A stretch of 64,000 bases of DNA from Chryseobacterium camelliae (GTDB lineage: Bacteria > Bacteroidota > Bacteroidia > Flavobacteriales > Weeksellaceae). The stretch is from NCBI RefSeq assembly GCF_002770595.1, contig NZ_CP022986.1, positions 558,001-622,000 of the forward strand. The letters are read 5' to 3'. Shown here in pieces: positions 50,920 through 60,693 of this stretch. How positions within the stretch are numbered: the first letter of the stretch is position 1; the number at the start of each line of letters is the position of its first letter. The position numbers and the translations under genes are program-made. The notes under the pieces are model-generated. The model had not been told where the DNA came from. It did no database searches and saw nothing but the letters and a program-made list of their open reading frames with translations.

Positions 50920-51453
50920 TTATTTTATTAAGTTTACTGTTCTGCTTCCGGTATCTACCTGCACCGTAAAGCATCTTTCATTATTAGCTTTAAGTTCTTC
51001 ATTATAGATGGTAACTTCATAAATATTATCCTTCAACATTCTTACCATTTTGTTTACATTATCAATTTTTATACAATATTTGTCCAATTGTTTCCGGAAC
51101 ATGCGGCTGGTGATCAGAATATCCATAATTGTTGCACTCGTTAACGGAAAATTCCTGATATCTTTATCGTATCTTTCTTTCCAGTTTTTTCCATATTCCT
51201 GTTCAAGTACAGCATAGGTTGCCTCGTTCATTGTGTTGACACTGTCAACTAATTTCTGATCAACCATACATTCCGCAACTGCATCATATTTTATTTTCCA
51301 GTAATCTGCAATTGCAACTCTGGCTTTGGTAGCATCTGTATCAGGATATCCGTAACCCAGAATTCTGTAATATCCTTTGCTGTCCTTTAATGCTTGCTTT
51401 CTGCAAGAGGTGAATAAAATGCACAGAAAAAAACAAATGAGCCACCTGTACAT
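50920..51453 (-). CDS. Lipoprotein of unknown function within the glycogen operon
   Basis: A 177-residue protein. The signal MYRWLICFFLCILFTSC ends in a lipobox with Cys17, so the mature protein should be lipid-anchored in the periplasm or outer membrane. The body is charged with a helix-rich look and no family I know; one stretch resembles a KELR/Tyr-rich helical bundle. It starts 2 bases after the glgA stop and ends 13 bases before glgC, so it is translated from the same message as cytosolic glycogen enzymes. That is unexpected for an exported protein. Confidence 0.75.
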   Translation of the reverse strand: MYRWLICFFLCILFTSCRKQALKDSKGYYRILGYGYPDTDATKARVAIADYWKIKYDAVAECMVDQKLVDSVNTMNEATYAVLEQEYGKNWKERYDKDIRNFPLTSATIMDILITSRMFRKQLDKYCIKIDNVNKMVRMLKDNIYEVTIYNEELKANNERCFTVQVDTGSRTVNLIK

Positions 51454-51455
51454 GA

Positions 51456-52862
51456 TTATTTTCTATAGAGTGCAATATATTTTTCTGCCGATTTTTCCCA
51501 GGCAAAATCAAAGCTCATATTGGCATGGATCAGGCTGTTCATCATCTCTTTGCGGCTGTAGATGCTTAAAGCTCTTTCCATAGCATGAACAATGTCATCT
51601 ACTCCGGCATAACTAAAATTAAGGCCTGCCCCTCCCGTTGAAACATCCTGTACCGTATCCTTGAGCCCACCGGTATAGCGGACCACCGGAACCGTTCCAT
51701 ACCTCATGGAATACATCTGGTTCAGTCCGCAAGGCTCTACCCTGGATGGCATCAGGAGAAAGTCGGCAGATGCATAAATTTTATGGGACAGATACTCCTT
51801 ATATCCCAGGTCCACCGCAAAATTGGAATAGATATAATCAAATTCTTTTAGTTTGTTCTCAATCGCTGCATTGCCGGATCCGAGAATCATAATATTCAGT
51901 GCCCCGCTTGTCTGCGTGATGCTTCTCCAGACCATGTCCGGCAGAAGGTCAGCTCCTTTTTCAGTGGCAAACCTTCCGATAAAAGCAAAAAGCGGAAGCT
52001 CAGGCCGCAAGCCGTATTCCTTGCAGAGTTTTTCCTTATTTCTTTTTTTCTGTTCTACAGCATTACGGATATTGAAGTTATAGTCCAGCATCGGATCCGT
52101 CTCAGGATTCCATACTTCCGTATCAATGCCATTGATAATGCCGTAAGCTTTTCCATATTCATTACGGATCAGATGTTCCAGTCCGTGGAAACTTACATAC
52201 AGTTCCTCAAGATATCCCTGTGAAACCGTTGTAAAGGAATGGGAACATTTGATCATGCATGCCAGCGGATTGATCAGCCCGTTCCAGTCCAGAAGCCCCC
52301 ATTGATAGGAATCGAATCCCGGCATATATTTCGCCATTTCCCAGCTCATCATCCCCTGGTATTCCCCGTTATGGATCGTCGCAATGGTTTTCACCCCCCG
52401 CAGGAATCCGAATTCCGGGCAGTGCTCAATCATGAAAGGCACCAATCCTGTATGATAGTCATGGCAGTGCAGTACATCCGGACGGATCTGCATGGCGCTC
52501 AGCCAGTGCAGTACAGCATGCTGAAATGCAATAAACTGAAAGTTTTCATCCTGGTAACCGTACGGGTTATCCCTGTCCAGAAGACCGGGAACCTTTACCA
52601 TATACAATTCAAATCCCAATACACTGGTTCTTTCCTTCATAACCAGGACTTGGAGCATAGTAGGTCCCTGATGGATGAAGCCGTCGAAAACAACATCAAA
52701 TTCATGCTCATGAACGAATGGCTTATTGTACCATGGCATGACCACTTTTGCATCAATATTTTCGATCGTATTCTGATATTTCGGAAGCGCCCCTACCACA
52801 TCCGCCAGTCCCCCGACTTTTGCTACCGGATAACACTCCGTACTGAGATGATAAATAACCAT
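51456..52862 (-). CDS. glgA: Glycogen synthase (GT5)
   Basis: A 468-residue GT-B fold enzyme. The N-terminal ADP-glucose-binding motif is YPVAKVGGLADVVGALPK (K-x-G-G-L), with ATIHNGEYQGM, GIINGIDTEVWNPETD, and the C-terminal region RVEPCGLNQMYSMRYGTVPVV, which holds the acid/base Glu. It uses ADP-glucose to extend alpha-1,4-glucan. Starts 7 bases after the glgB stop. Confidence 0.96.
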   Translation of the reverse strand: MVIYHLSTECYPVAKVGGLADVVGALPKYQNTIENIDAKVVMPWYNKPFVHEHEFDVVFDGFIHQGPTMLQVLVMKERTSVLGFELYMVKVPGLLDRDNPYGYQDENFQFIAFQHAVLHWLSAMQIRPDVLHCHDYHTGLVPFMIEHCPEFGFLRGVKTIATIHNGEYQGMMSWEMAKYMPGFDSYQWGLLDWNGLINPLACMIKCSHSFTTVSQGYLEELYVSFHGLEHLIRNEYGKAYGIINGIDTEVWNPETDPMLDYNFNIRNAVEQKKRNKEKLCKEYGLRPELPLFAFIGRFATEKGADLLPDMVWRSITQTSGALNIMILGSGNAAIENKLKEFDYIYSNFAVDLGYKEYLSHKIYASADFLLMPSRVEPCGLNQMYSMRYGTVPVVRYTGGLKDTVQDVSTGGAGLNFSYAGVDDIVHAMERALSIYSRKEMMNSLIHANMSFDFAWEKSAEKYIALYRK

Positions 52863-52869
52863 TGTACTT

Positions 52870-54819
52870 TTATCTTTTGTGTAATTTAATTCTTTTTTGT
52901 GCGTGTGCCTTCTCCTTTTTCTTCTTCAGCACGATCCCTGCAAGCGGAGATATCCTGATGCTGATGGATTTGGGATGATTCATCCAGTCTTCATCATCTT
53001 CCCGGAAAATCTCCGGATGTACGCCGCTTCCGGCATACTGTTCGTCATCGGAATTGAAAATCACCTTCCAGTGCGTTACCGCATCTACCCCGATCTTATA
53101 ATCCATTACGTTTGGGGTAAGATTGAGTATGACCATGCAGACATCGTCCTTAAGCTTTCCTTTCCGCAGATAAACGTATACGGAGTTTTCCTGGTCATCG
53201 GCCTGTACCCATTCAAAACCGTCACTGCTGAACTGGTTTTCATACATCGCTTTTTCGGTTCTGTACAGTTGGTTCAGATCCTTAACCAATGCCTGCAATC
53301 CTTTGTGCACGCTGTATTGCAACAAATGCCAGTCCAAACTCTGCCGGAAATTCCACTCCCGCGTCTGCCCGAACTCATTTCCCATGAATAAAAGCTTTGC
53401 GCCCGGATGGGTAAACATATAAACGTAAAGTGCGCGGAGATTGGCAAACTTCTGCCACTCATCCCCTACCATCTTGTAAATCAGGCTGGATTTCCCGTGT
53501 ACCACTTCATCGTGCGACAAAGGCATCATGTAGTTCTCATTAAACATGTACATGGAGGCAAATGTCAGCTTATGATGAAAAAATTTTCTGTCTGAAGGAT
53601 ATTCTTTAAAATAATCCAGCGTATCATGCATCCATCCCATCATCCATTTCATGCCGAAGCCTACTCCGCCAGAATGAACCGGCTTGGTGAGCATCGGGAA
53701 ATCTGAGCTTTCCTCGGCAATGGTCATGATGCTGTTACCAAACTCGCCGTAAACGGCTGTATTGAATTCCTGAAGGAAAGTTTTGGCTTCGAGGTTGACG
53801 TTTTCGCCATAAATATTAGGCTCCCATTCCCCCTCGTTTCTCGAATAATCAAGGTGAAGCATGGAAGTTACCGCATCCACCCGCAGTCCGTCTGCATGAT
53901 ACCGGTCCAGCCAGAACATCGCGTTTGAAATCAGGAAAGATTTCACTTCATTTCTTCCATAATTGAAAATATAGGATTTCCAGTCGGGATGAAAGCCTTT
54001 CCTGGGATCTTCATGTTCATACAGGAAAGAACCGTCAAAACGGTACAGGCCGTTGGCATCACCGGGAAAATGGGACGGTACCCAGTCCAGGATCACACCG
54101 ATATTGTTTTTGTGGAGCTGATCAATCAGGAACATCAGGTCCTGCGGAGAACCGAAACGTGATGTCGCTGCATAAAATCCGGTAATCTGGTAGCCCCAGC
54201 TCGGATCATACGGATACTCCATCAAAGGCATGAATTCTACATGGGTGAATCCCATTTCAAGGATATAGGGAACCAGTCTTTCGGCAATATCCCTGTAATT
54301 CAGCACCCGTTCAGGATCATTCTCATTCTTCATCCAGGAAGCCAGATGCATCTCGTAGACGGAAATAGGAGCGGTAATGCTGTTTTTTTTCCATCGCTCA
54401 GACAACCACTTCTCATCCTCCCATTCATACCACGTTGTAGAGACCAGTGAAGCAGCCTGGAGATTCTGCTCCCAGCTCAGCGCATACGGGTCGCTTTTTT
54501 CCAGGATTTCACCGTGTGCGGTTTCTATGGCATATTTGTATAAAGTCCCCCAAGTAAGTCCGGCAATAAACCCTTCCCAGATTCCTGAGCCGTCCCATCG
54601 GGGAAACAGGATATGCTCCCGGTGGTTCCAGCCATTAAAATTGCCGATTACCGAAACCTTTGCGGCATTGGGTGCCCAGACAGAGAAATAAACACCCTGT
54701 ATCCCTTTATTTTCTACGGAATGTGCCCCGAATTTATCATACAGCTTGTAATGCTTACCTTCTTTAAAAAGGTAAATATCATGTTCCGTAAAAAGACTGT
54801 GTATTGTCACCGAATCCAT
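52870..54819 (-). CDS. glgB: 1,4-alpha-glucan branching enzyme (GH13)
   Basis: A 649-residue GH13 enzyme. The N-terminal CBM48 module (about 35-115; VYFSVWAPNAAKVSVIGNFN, GWNHREH) precedes the barrel with GLRVDAVTSMLHLDY (nucleophile Asp), TIAEESSDFP (acid/base Glu) and PLSHDEVVHG (third catalytic Asp). It cuts alpha-1,4 chains and rejoins them as alpha-1,6 branches. It is the first gene of the glg operon, and faces the esterase gene at 55030 across a 210-base gap with no clear promoter box on either strand. Confidence 0.95.
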   Translation of the reverse strand: MDSVTIHSLFTEHDIYLFKEGKHYKLYDKFGAHSVENKGIQGVYFSVWAPNAAKVSVIGNFNGWNHREHILFPRWDGSGIWEGFIAGLTWGTLYKYAIETAHGEILEKSDPYALSWEQNLQAASLVSTTWYEWEDEKWLSERWKKNSITAPISVYEMHLASWMKNENDPERVLNYRDIAERLVPYILEMGFTHVEFMPLMEYPYDPSWGYQITGFYAATSRFGSPQDLMFLIDQLHKNNIGVILDWVPSHFPGDANGLYRFDGSFLYEHEDPRKGFHPDWKSYIFNYGRNEVKSFLISNAMFWLDRYHADGLRVDAVTSMLHLDYSRNEGEWEPNIYGENVNLEAKTFLQEFNTAVYGEFGNSIMTIAEESSDFPMLTKPVHSGGVGFGMKWMMGWMHDTLDYFKEYPSDRKFFHHKLTFASMYMFNENYMMPLSHDEVVHGKSSLIYKMVGDEWQKFANLRALYVYMFTHPGAKLLFMGNEFGQTREWNFRQSLDWHLLQYSVHKGLQALVKDLNQLYRTEKAMYENQFSSDGFEWVQADDQENSVYVYLRKGKLKDDVCMVILNLTPNVMDYKIGVDAVTHWKVIFNSDDEQYAGSGVHPEIFREDDEDWMNHPKSISIRISPLAGIVLKKKKEKAHAQKRIKLHKR

Positions 54820-55029
54820 CAGTTGTGATCTAGTTATTATATATTTTCATTGAAAATACGAAAAATATCATTATCGACTGTTAACTCTCAATGAATATTT
54901 GCCGCATTGATTTTATGCTTCAAAAGCTCATCAAATATATCATTTTTTCTTTGAGAGATTTGTGACTCGGGATACCCTTCTTTCTAAAGATTTTTCATAG
55001 ATTTAACGGTTAAATTTTATGAAACGCTC

Positions 55030-56175
55030 ATGATGAGGTTTGAATTGCATACCGGCAAAACAGATGAAAGGCCGGTTTACATCACCGGAAATTTCAACGG
55101 CTGGAACCCCCGTGACGAGCGGTGCAGGATGAAGCCGCTGGATTCAGGCATCTACTGTATTGAAAAAGACCCGGAAGCTTTACCGGAATATATAGAATAT
55201 AAGTTTACCCGCGGCGGATGGGAGAATGTTGAACTGGATAAAAACGGCAATATCACCCCAAACCGCAGAATCCCGAAATCAGCAGGGAAAACTTCCGATA
55301 CGGTGGACAACTGGAGGCTTAACTGGGGACCGTTTAAGAAAGAATATTTCCCTGTAGCAGAAGTAGTTTCAGAGCAATTTTATATCCCTCAACTGGACCG
55401 CTACCGTAAAGTATGGGCACTCCTGCCCCATGACTATTATACTTCTGAAAAAAAATATCCTGTACTGTACCTGCAGGATGCCCAGAACCTGTTTAATGAA
55501 GGAAGCGAATACGGAAACTGGGAAATCGATAAAAAACTATCCGTACTGGCTGAATATGGCCGAGGCGATCTTATTGTCATTGCTGTGGACCACGGAAGCA
55601 AGGACCGTATCAAGGAATATATCTTCGATAATGACCATGTTTCCAACGGTTCAGAAGGCAAAAAATACATCCGTTTCATTACCGATACGTTAAAACCTCA
55701 TATTGACCAGCACTACCGCACACTGAAGGACCGGGACAATACGGGGATCGGCGGAAGCTCGCTAGGTGCGCTCATCAGCATTTACAGTGGTTTCCTCTAT
55801 CCTGAAGTCTATTCAAAACTGCTCATCTTCTCACCCTCTTTGTGGGTAGAACCGAATAATAATTTCCCCATGATGAATTTCCGGGTACCGTTCAAAACTA
55901 AAATTTACCTCTATGGCGGTGGCCATGAAGGATCTAAAATGGTCCGCAGGATCCAGATGTTTGAAGAATCCCTGAAGAAATGGGAAGACCATAATCTGTT
56001 TGATTTTGAATTCCGAACCAGCATTAATCCTGAGGGAACCCACAGCGAGTTTTACTGGTCCAGGGAATTTCCCAGAGCTATAGAATGGCTGTTTTACGAT
56101 AACAGTGAAAATCCAGCCGAAGTTCCGCCCCAACAACAAAGCGCAAAAAAACAATCCAATGAAACTGATCAATAA
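55030..56175 (+). CDS. Esterase-family alpha/beta hydrolase with N-terminal CBM48-like domain
   Basis: A 381-residue protein. Residues 8-50 (PVYITGNFNGWNPRDERC) resemble the CBM48-type glucan-binding module found in branching enzyme; residues 115-360 form an esterase fold with nucleophile Ser244 in GGSSLGAL and a probable catalytic His338 in EGTHSE, plus YPVLYLQDAQNL. This matches the esterase D/enterochelin-esterase-like family. No signal peptide is seen. Position next to glgB suggests a glucan-linked or ester-bearing substrate; the following cluster suggests instead release of a conjugate. Both are inference. M1 at 55030 or M2 at 55033 may be the start. Confidence 0.82.
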   Translation: MMRFELHTGKTDERPVYITGNFNGWNPRDERCRMKPLDSGIYCIEKDPEALPEYIEYKFTRGGWENVELDKNGNITPNRRIPKSAGKTSDTVDNWRLNWGPFKKEYFPVAEVVSEQFYIPQLDRYRKVWALLPHDYYTSEKKYPVLYLQDAQNLFNEGSEYGNWEIDKKLSVLAEYGRGDLIVIAVDHGSKDRIKEYIFDNDHVSNGSEGKKYIRFITDTLKPHIDQHYRTLKDRDNTGIGGSSLGALISIYSGFLYPEVYSKLLIFSPSLWVEPNNNFPMMNFRVPFKTKIYLYGGGHEGSKMVRRIQMFEESLKKWEDHNLFDFEFRTSINPEGTHSEFYWSREFPRAIEWLFYDNSENPAEVPPQQQSAKKQSNETDQ

Positions 56176-57574
56176 AAAAAACAGGAATTATACCCAGGTC
56201 TTTCATCTTTTTACCGAAGAGGAATGGACAAAGATCAACAAAAATTTTAACCCGGGCATTTCTACATTCTTCAGCGGAAAAAAATATGAGGTCTTCATCC
56301 ATGTCCATGAGGAAGGCACCGCTTATTTTATCGGGCTCGGAAAAGCAGATCTCCGTAATTTTGAGATTCAGCAGGTTGCTGTAAAATTTTCCCAGACCCA
56401 AAAAGCGACCCTGAAGGCTGTTCCAACATTACTTCTGGCCGATTTCCTGAGTGAAAAGCAGTTCGAAGAGTGGATCAAAGGCCTGCTTACCGGAACGTAC
56501 GAATACCCTTTTGAGAAGAAACATACAGTCTGGGATCCTGCATTTGAAATTCATTCCCAGAACATCAGCCAGAAAAAACTGGATCTCATTACACAGCGTG
56601 CCCATGCTTTATGCAACGGCCAGACTGCCTGCCAGGAATGGCTGAATAAACCTGCAAACCTTAAAAAACCCGATGTATTCGGTGCTTATCTTAAAAATAC
56701 AGCGAAAAAATACGGTTTTAAGTACACCGCTTTCAACCGGAAAAAATGTGAGGAACTCGGATTAGGCGCCTATCTATCCGTCAATCAGGGAAGCGCTTAC
56801 GATGCCGCCTTTACCATCCTGGAGTACAGAACCCAGATTAAAAACGCAAAGACTTTCGGCCTGGTCGGAAAGTGCGTACTTTTTGATACCGGAGGAGTCT
56901 CCCTGAAAAATCCGGATAATATGCATTATATGAAATCCGATATGGGAGGAGCAACAGCTGTTTTGGGAACCCTCATTTATGCCGCCGAAATGGAGTTGCC
57001 GGTGAATATTATTGCGATACTTCCCGTAACAGACAATGCCATATCCGAGAAAGCTTTCCTTCCCAGTGATGTCATCACAGCTTACAACGGGAAAACGATT
57101 GAGGTGCTTAATACGGATGCCGAAGGCAGAATGATCCTTGCAGACAGCCTGTCTTACCTTGCCAAGAACTACACAACTGATCTTCTGATCGACCTTGCCA
57201 CCCTGACCGGAAGCTCGGTAAGGATGTTCGGAGATACGTGCGGTGCGTTATTTTCCAATGATGAGTCCCTTAAAAACCTGTTGCTGAAAAGCGGAGAAGC
57301 CACTCACCAGCGATTGTGGAACCTTCCTTTGTGGGACATCTGGAACGAGGATATCCGGTCTGATGTGGCAGATATCAAAAATATCTCTATGAAGCCTGTC
57401 GGCGACTGTATTATTGCAGCTAAGTTCCTGCAGAACTTCATCGAAGGCCATCCGAAATGGGCCCATCTTGATATTGCCGGAGTTGCGTTCGGAAACGTGG
57501 GCTATGCCAAAGAGAAAGGAGCAACCGGATTCGGTGTACAGCTGCTGATCGATTTAATTGAAAATTATCATTAA
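56159..57574 (+). CDS. M17-family leucyl aminopeptidase
   Basis: A 471-residue M17 metallopeptidase. All metal and catalytic residues are present: VGKCVLFDTGG (Lys238, Asp243), MKSDMGGA (Asp261), and NTDAEGRMILAD (318-329; Asp320, Glu322, Arg324). It removes N-terminal residues from peptides or cleaves Cys-Gly-like dipeptides in the cytosol. ATG 56159 is used, because the family start (MKLINKKN) lies there; it overlaps the esterase stop by 17 bases, so the two are translationally coupled. The N-terminal 160 residues are more divergent than in the usual PepA. Confidence 0.87.
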   Translation: MKLINKKNRNYTQVFHLFTEEEWTKINKNFNPGISTFFSGKKYEVFIHVHEEGTAYFIGLGKADLRNFEIQQVAVKFSQTQKATLKAVPTLLLADFLSEKQFEEWIKGLLTGTYEYPFEKKHTVWDPAFEIHSQNISQKKLDLITQRAHALCNGQTACQEWLNKPANLKKPDVFGAYLKNTAKKYGFKYTAFNRKKCEELGLGAYLSVNQGSAYDAAFTILEYRTQIKNAKTFGLVGKCVLFDTGGVSLKNPDNMHYMKSDMGGATAVLGTLIYAAEMELPVNIIAILPVTDNAISEKAFLPSDVITAYNGKTIEVLNTDAEGRMILADSLSYLAKNYTTDLLIDLATLTGSSVRMFGDTCGALFSNDESLKNLLLKSGEATHQRLWNLPLWDIWNEDIRSDVADIKNISMKPVGDCIIAAKFLQNFIEGHPKWAHLDIAGVAFGNVGYAKEKGATGFGVQLLIDLIENYH

Positions 57575-57713
57575 AAATTAGCGTATTAAGAAAATTCTCT
57601 GTATCATTGATATGGATTTTCAGATCATTATGTTCCCGTAAGTTTTGTTGTAGAATATATACTGATGACAGGCTTTCATTTCTGAAAATTCACCAAATAT
57701 CAAAAAACATGGT

Positions 57714-58925
57714 ATGAAGGAGAAAATCATTGTGTGCATTTCCTGCTATTACAAGGGTTACGATTTCATGGATGAAATGCAGAAACTCGGTAACAGGGTT
57801 ATCCTGATCACTTCAGAAAACCTGAGGGACAAGCACTGGCCATGGCATGCCATTGAAGAAACCTTCTACATGCCTGAGTCAAAACCATCTGTCTGGAACC
57901 TCGATCATCTTGTACAGGGGTTTTCTTACCTCATGCAGACCAGAAAGGTGGATGCTGTAGTGGCTCTTGACGATTATGATGTGGAAAAAGCCGCACTCAT
58001 CCGCGAAACCTTCCGTATTCCCGGAATGGGACAGACTACCCACCGGTATTTCAGGGATAAACTGGCGATGAGGCAGAAAGCTGATCAATCCACGATCAAT
58101 GTTCCGGAATTCACTGCTGTCTTTAACAATGATGAGATCCATCATTTTACGCAGGAAGTATCGGCTCCATGGGTATTGAAGCCCCGTTCCGAGGCTTCTG
58201 CTTCAGGAATCAGGAAGATCAATTCTGAATATGAGCTCTGGGAAGCCCTGAATGCTCTCGGTGACGAACGCCATCTTTTTTTACTGGAAAGCTTCAAGCC
58301 GGGTGATGTCTACCATGTAGACAGCCTTACTTTTAATAACGATACCATTTTCACTTCCGCATCTCAATATCTTGCCCCTCCAATGCAGGTTTCCCATGAA
58401 GGCGGCGTCTTCATGACCAAAACCCTGGGAACGGATTCAGATGAATTCATGGAACTCAGCGATCTGAACAGCCAGCTGCTTACAGCTTTCGGCCTCAAAA
58501 ACGGTGCTACCCATACGGAGTTCATCAAAGGGAAAGATGATAGGAAATGGTATTTCCTGGAAACCTCATCAAGAGTGGGAGGAGCCCATATCCCGGACCT
58601 CGTGGAGGCGGCCACTCATATCAATATCTGGCGCGAATGGGCCAGGATTGAAGATGCACTGCTGAAAAATAAAGAATACAAAATAGCTGATCCGGAAGGA
58701 TATTATGCAGGACTGATCATAGCACTCATCAAAGATCAGAGTCCGGATTACCGCGATTTTGAATCTGAAGAAGCCATAAAATTCCTTCCGATCGATTATC
58801 ACATCGGAATTGTATTCCGGTCGGATGATCCGGACGTCATTCAGGAAAAGCTGGACGATGCTGCCGTTACAATACAAGAGGAAATGCTGAGTATCCTCCC
58901 TCCGAAAACCAAGCCGACCAGTTAA
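57714..58925 (+). CDS. ATP-grasp ligase-like protein 1
   Basis: A 403-residue protein with the ATP-grasp fold. Lys156 in APWVLKPRSEASASG binds the phosphate, LLESFKPGDVYHVD is the next strand with the nucleotide-binding Glu, and WYFLETSSRVGG (Glu283, Arg287) gives the Mg-binding E-x-N/S-R motif. The N-terminal 110 residues form a pre-ATP-grasp domain (VVALDDYDVEKAALIRE). It likely forms an amide or peptide bond through an acyl-phosphate. It is separated from the M17 gene by 139 bases with only weak promoter-like sequence. Confidence 0.83.
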   Translation: MKEKIIVCISCYYKGYDFMDEMQKLGNRVILITSENLRDKHWPWHAIEETFYMPESKPSVWNLDHLVQGFSYLMQTRKVDAVVALDDYDVEKAALIRETFRIPGMGQTTHRYFRDKLAMRQKADQSTINVPEFTAVFNNDEIHHFTQEVSAPWVLKPRSEASASGIRKINSEYELWEALNALGDERHLFLLESFKPGDVYHVDSLTFNNDTIFTSASQYLAPPMQVSHEGGVFMTKTLGTDSDEFMELSDLNSQLLTAFGLKNGATHTEFIKGKDDRKWYFLETSSRVGGAHIPDLVEAATHINIWREWARIEDALLKNKEYKIADPEGYYAGLIIALIKDQSPDYRDFESEEAIKFLPIDYHIGIVFRSDDPDVIQEKLDDAAVTIQEEMLSILPPKTKPTS

Positions 58926-58952
58926 ATCAAGTTTACCTTTTATCCGTTTACC

Positions 58953-59666
58953 ATGCCTCATATAGAACATTCTGATTATTACTCGAATATTTTAGGCCTT
59001 CATATCCCGGTAGAAATTACAGGGCATTACGGCTATCCTGTCATTATGTTTCCTACTTCACAGGGATCCTATACACAGAATAATGATTTCCACCTTAACG
59101 GAAGCGTCAGATGGCTTGTCGAGCAGGGGAAAATTAAGCTGTACAACCTCCAGACTATAGACAGCCGCAGCTTTTATGACGACGGTATTCCTCCACAGGA
59201 AAGGATCAGAAATTATGAACGGTATGTTCAGTTCCTGGTTCAGGAGTTTGTGCCCTATATACAGAAGCTCCATCAAACCCACCGTGTAGCGGTGGCCGGA
59301 GCAAGTTTCGGAGGCTATCACGCAGCGAATTTAGCCTTCAGGTTTCCGGATCTGGTGTCCCATCTGATCTGCCTTTCGGGTGCTTTCAGCATCAGGAATT
59401 TTATGGATGGTTATTCGGATGACCTTGTGTATTTCAACTGTCCCAATGAATTCGTAAAAAATGACGAAGCGTGGAAGTACAGGCATATGCATATTGTACT
59501 GAGCACTTCCGATCAGGATATATGCAGGGATAAAAACATCGACCTGGCAGAACTCCTGAGAGCCAAAGGCATTGATTTCTGGTATGACGAGCGGAAATGG
59601 ATCAACCACGACTGGCCGCTTTGGAGAATGGTGTTCCCCATGTTTATGGGCCGTTTTTTCTCCTGA
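58953..59666 (+). CDS. Alpha/beta hydrolase (esterase-like)
   Basis: A 237-residue alpha/beta hydrolase. The nucleophile is Ser118 in AGASFGGYHA, with candidate Asp187 in STSDQD and His219 in INHDWPLW. It is smaller than the first esterase and has no added module. It starts 27 bases after the first ATP-grasp gene and may hydrolyse an ester or amide of the pathway product or intermediate. Confidence 0.82.
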   Translation: MPHIEHSDYYSNILGLHIPVEITGHYGYPVIMFPTSQGSYTQNNDFHLNGSVRWLVEQGKIKLYNLQTIDSRSFYDDGIPPQERIRNYERYVQFLVQEFVPYIQKLHQTHRVAVAGASFGGYHAANLAFRFPDLVSHLICLSGAFSIRNFMDGYSDDLVYFNCPNEFVKNDEAWKYRHMHIVLSTSDQDICRDKNIDLAELLRAKGIDFWYDERKWINHDWPLWRMVFPMFMGRFFS

Positions 59667-59704
59667 TGAAGCTTATCCAAATATTAATATAAAAAACAAC
59701 AATT

Positions 59705-60661
59705 ATGGCAAAAAAGGTGGGTATACTGTTCGGTATGGAAGATACTTTTCCATGGGCATTCATTGACCGGGTGAATCAATTGGGAAAGGGAGAAATCACT
59801 GCTGAACCTGTAATGATTGATCAACTTGAACAGGGTGCTGATTACGGCTATGCCGTTATCATTGACCGGATTTCACACGACGTTCCGTTCTACAGGGCAT
59901 ACCTTAAGAATGCGGCATTAAACGGAACATATGTCATCAACAATCCGTTCTGGTGGAGTGCAGACGAAAAATTTTTCAATAATGCTCTGATGACCAAGCT
60001 CGGAATCCCTTTGCCCAAGACCGTATTGCTGCCGTCCTTTGAAAGGCCTTCCAATACCTCGGAAACTTCATTCAGGAACCTGAAGTATCCTCACAACTGG
60101 GAATATATTTTTGATTACATCGGATTTCCGGCATACATGAAGCCCCATGACGGAGGCGGATGGCGGAATGTCTACCGCGTGGAAAGCCCGGAGGACCTTT
60201 GGAACAAACTTTCTGAAACGGAACAGCTGGTGATGATGGTCCAGGAGGAGATTGTTTTCACCGATTATTACCGGGTATATTGCCTCGGCAGGAAACATGT
60301 GCATATTATGCCTTATGAACCCCGAAATCCTTCGCACCTAAGATATGTTACCACGCATCAGACCCAGGGCAAGGAACTGGAAAAACTGCTGAAAACCATC
60401 CATGATTATACGATCCTCATGAACGAAGCTTTAGGCTACGATTTCAATACCGTAGAATTTGCCGTGCGGGACGGTATTCCTTATGCCATCGATTTCTGTA
60501 ATCCTGCCCCGGACGCCGACAGAAATTCCGTAGGAGAAGAGAATTTTGAATGGATTGTGGAACATGCGGCCCAATTCGCTATAGAAAAGGCAAAGGACTA
60601 TGTTCCGGGAGAAGCCCATATCAGCTGGGGAACTTTCGTGCAGGACTCCATGGAAAAATAA
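59705..60661 (+). CDS. ATP-grasp ligase-like protein 2
   Basis: A 318-residue ATP-grasp enzyme. A pre-domain ends near NNPFWWSADEKFF (residues 79-91). Lys146 lies in YMKPHDGGGWRNV (144-156, glycine-rich loop), VQEEIVFTDYYRVYC is the next strand, and the metal site is NTVEFAVRDGIPYAIDFCNP (248-267; Asp263 and Asn266). It differs from protein 1 in loops and motif spacing, so it probably uses a different acceptor. Starts 38 bases after the hydrolase. Confidence 0.83.
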   Translation: MAKKVGILFGMEDTFPWAFIDRVNQLGKGEITAEPVMIDQLEQGADYGYAVIIDRISHDVPFYRAYLKNAALNGTYVINNPFWWSADEKFFNNALMTKLGIPLPKTVLLPSFERPSNTSETSFRNLKYPHNWEYIFDYIGFPAYMKPHDGGGWRNVYRVESPEDLWNKLSETEQLVMMVQEEIVFTDYYRVYCLGRKHVHIMPYEPRNPSHLRYVTTHQTQGKELEKLLKTIHDYTILMNEALGYDFNTVEFAVRDGIPYAIDFCNPAPDADRNSVGEENFEWIVEHAAQFAIEKAKDYVPGEAHISWGTFVQDSMEK

Positions 60662-60693
60662 GACTATGAAACACAAATAAATATGAAAAACGT

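Noticed and set aside
52239..52889. A 216-codon frame antisense to glgA
   Set aside because: Histidine-rich shadow of a well supported glycogen synthase; no promoter.
57612..57641. A 9-codon micro-frame MDFQIIMFP in the gap before the first ATP-grasp gene, considered as a precursor peptide for the cluster
   Set aside because: Too short and hydrophobic, no ribosome site and no repeat or core-like pattern. Nothing suggests a ribosomal precursor.
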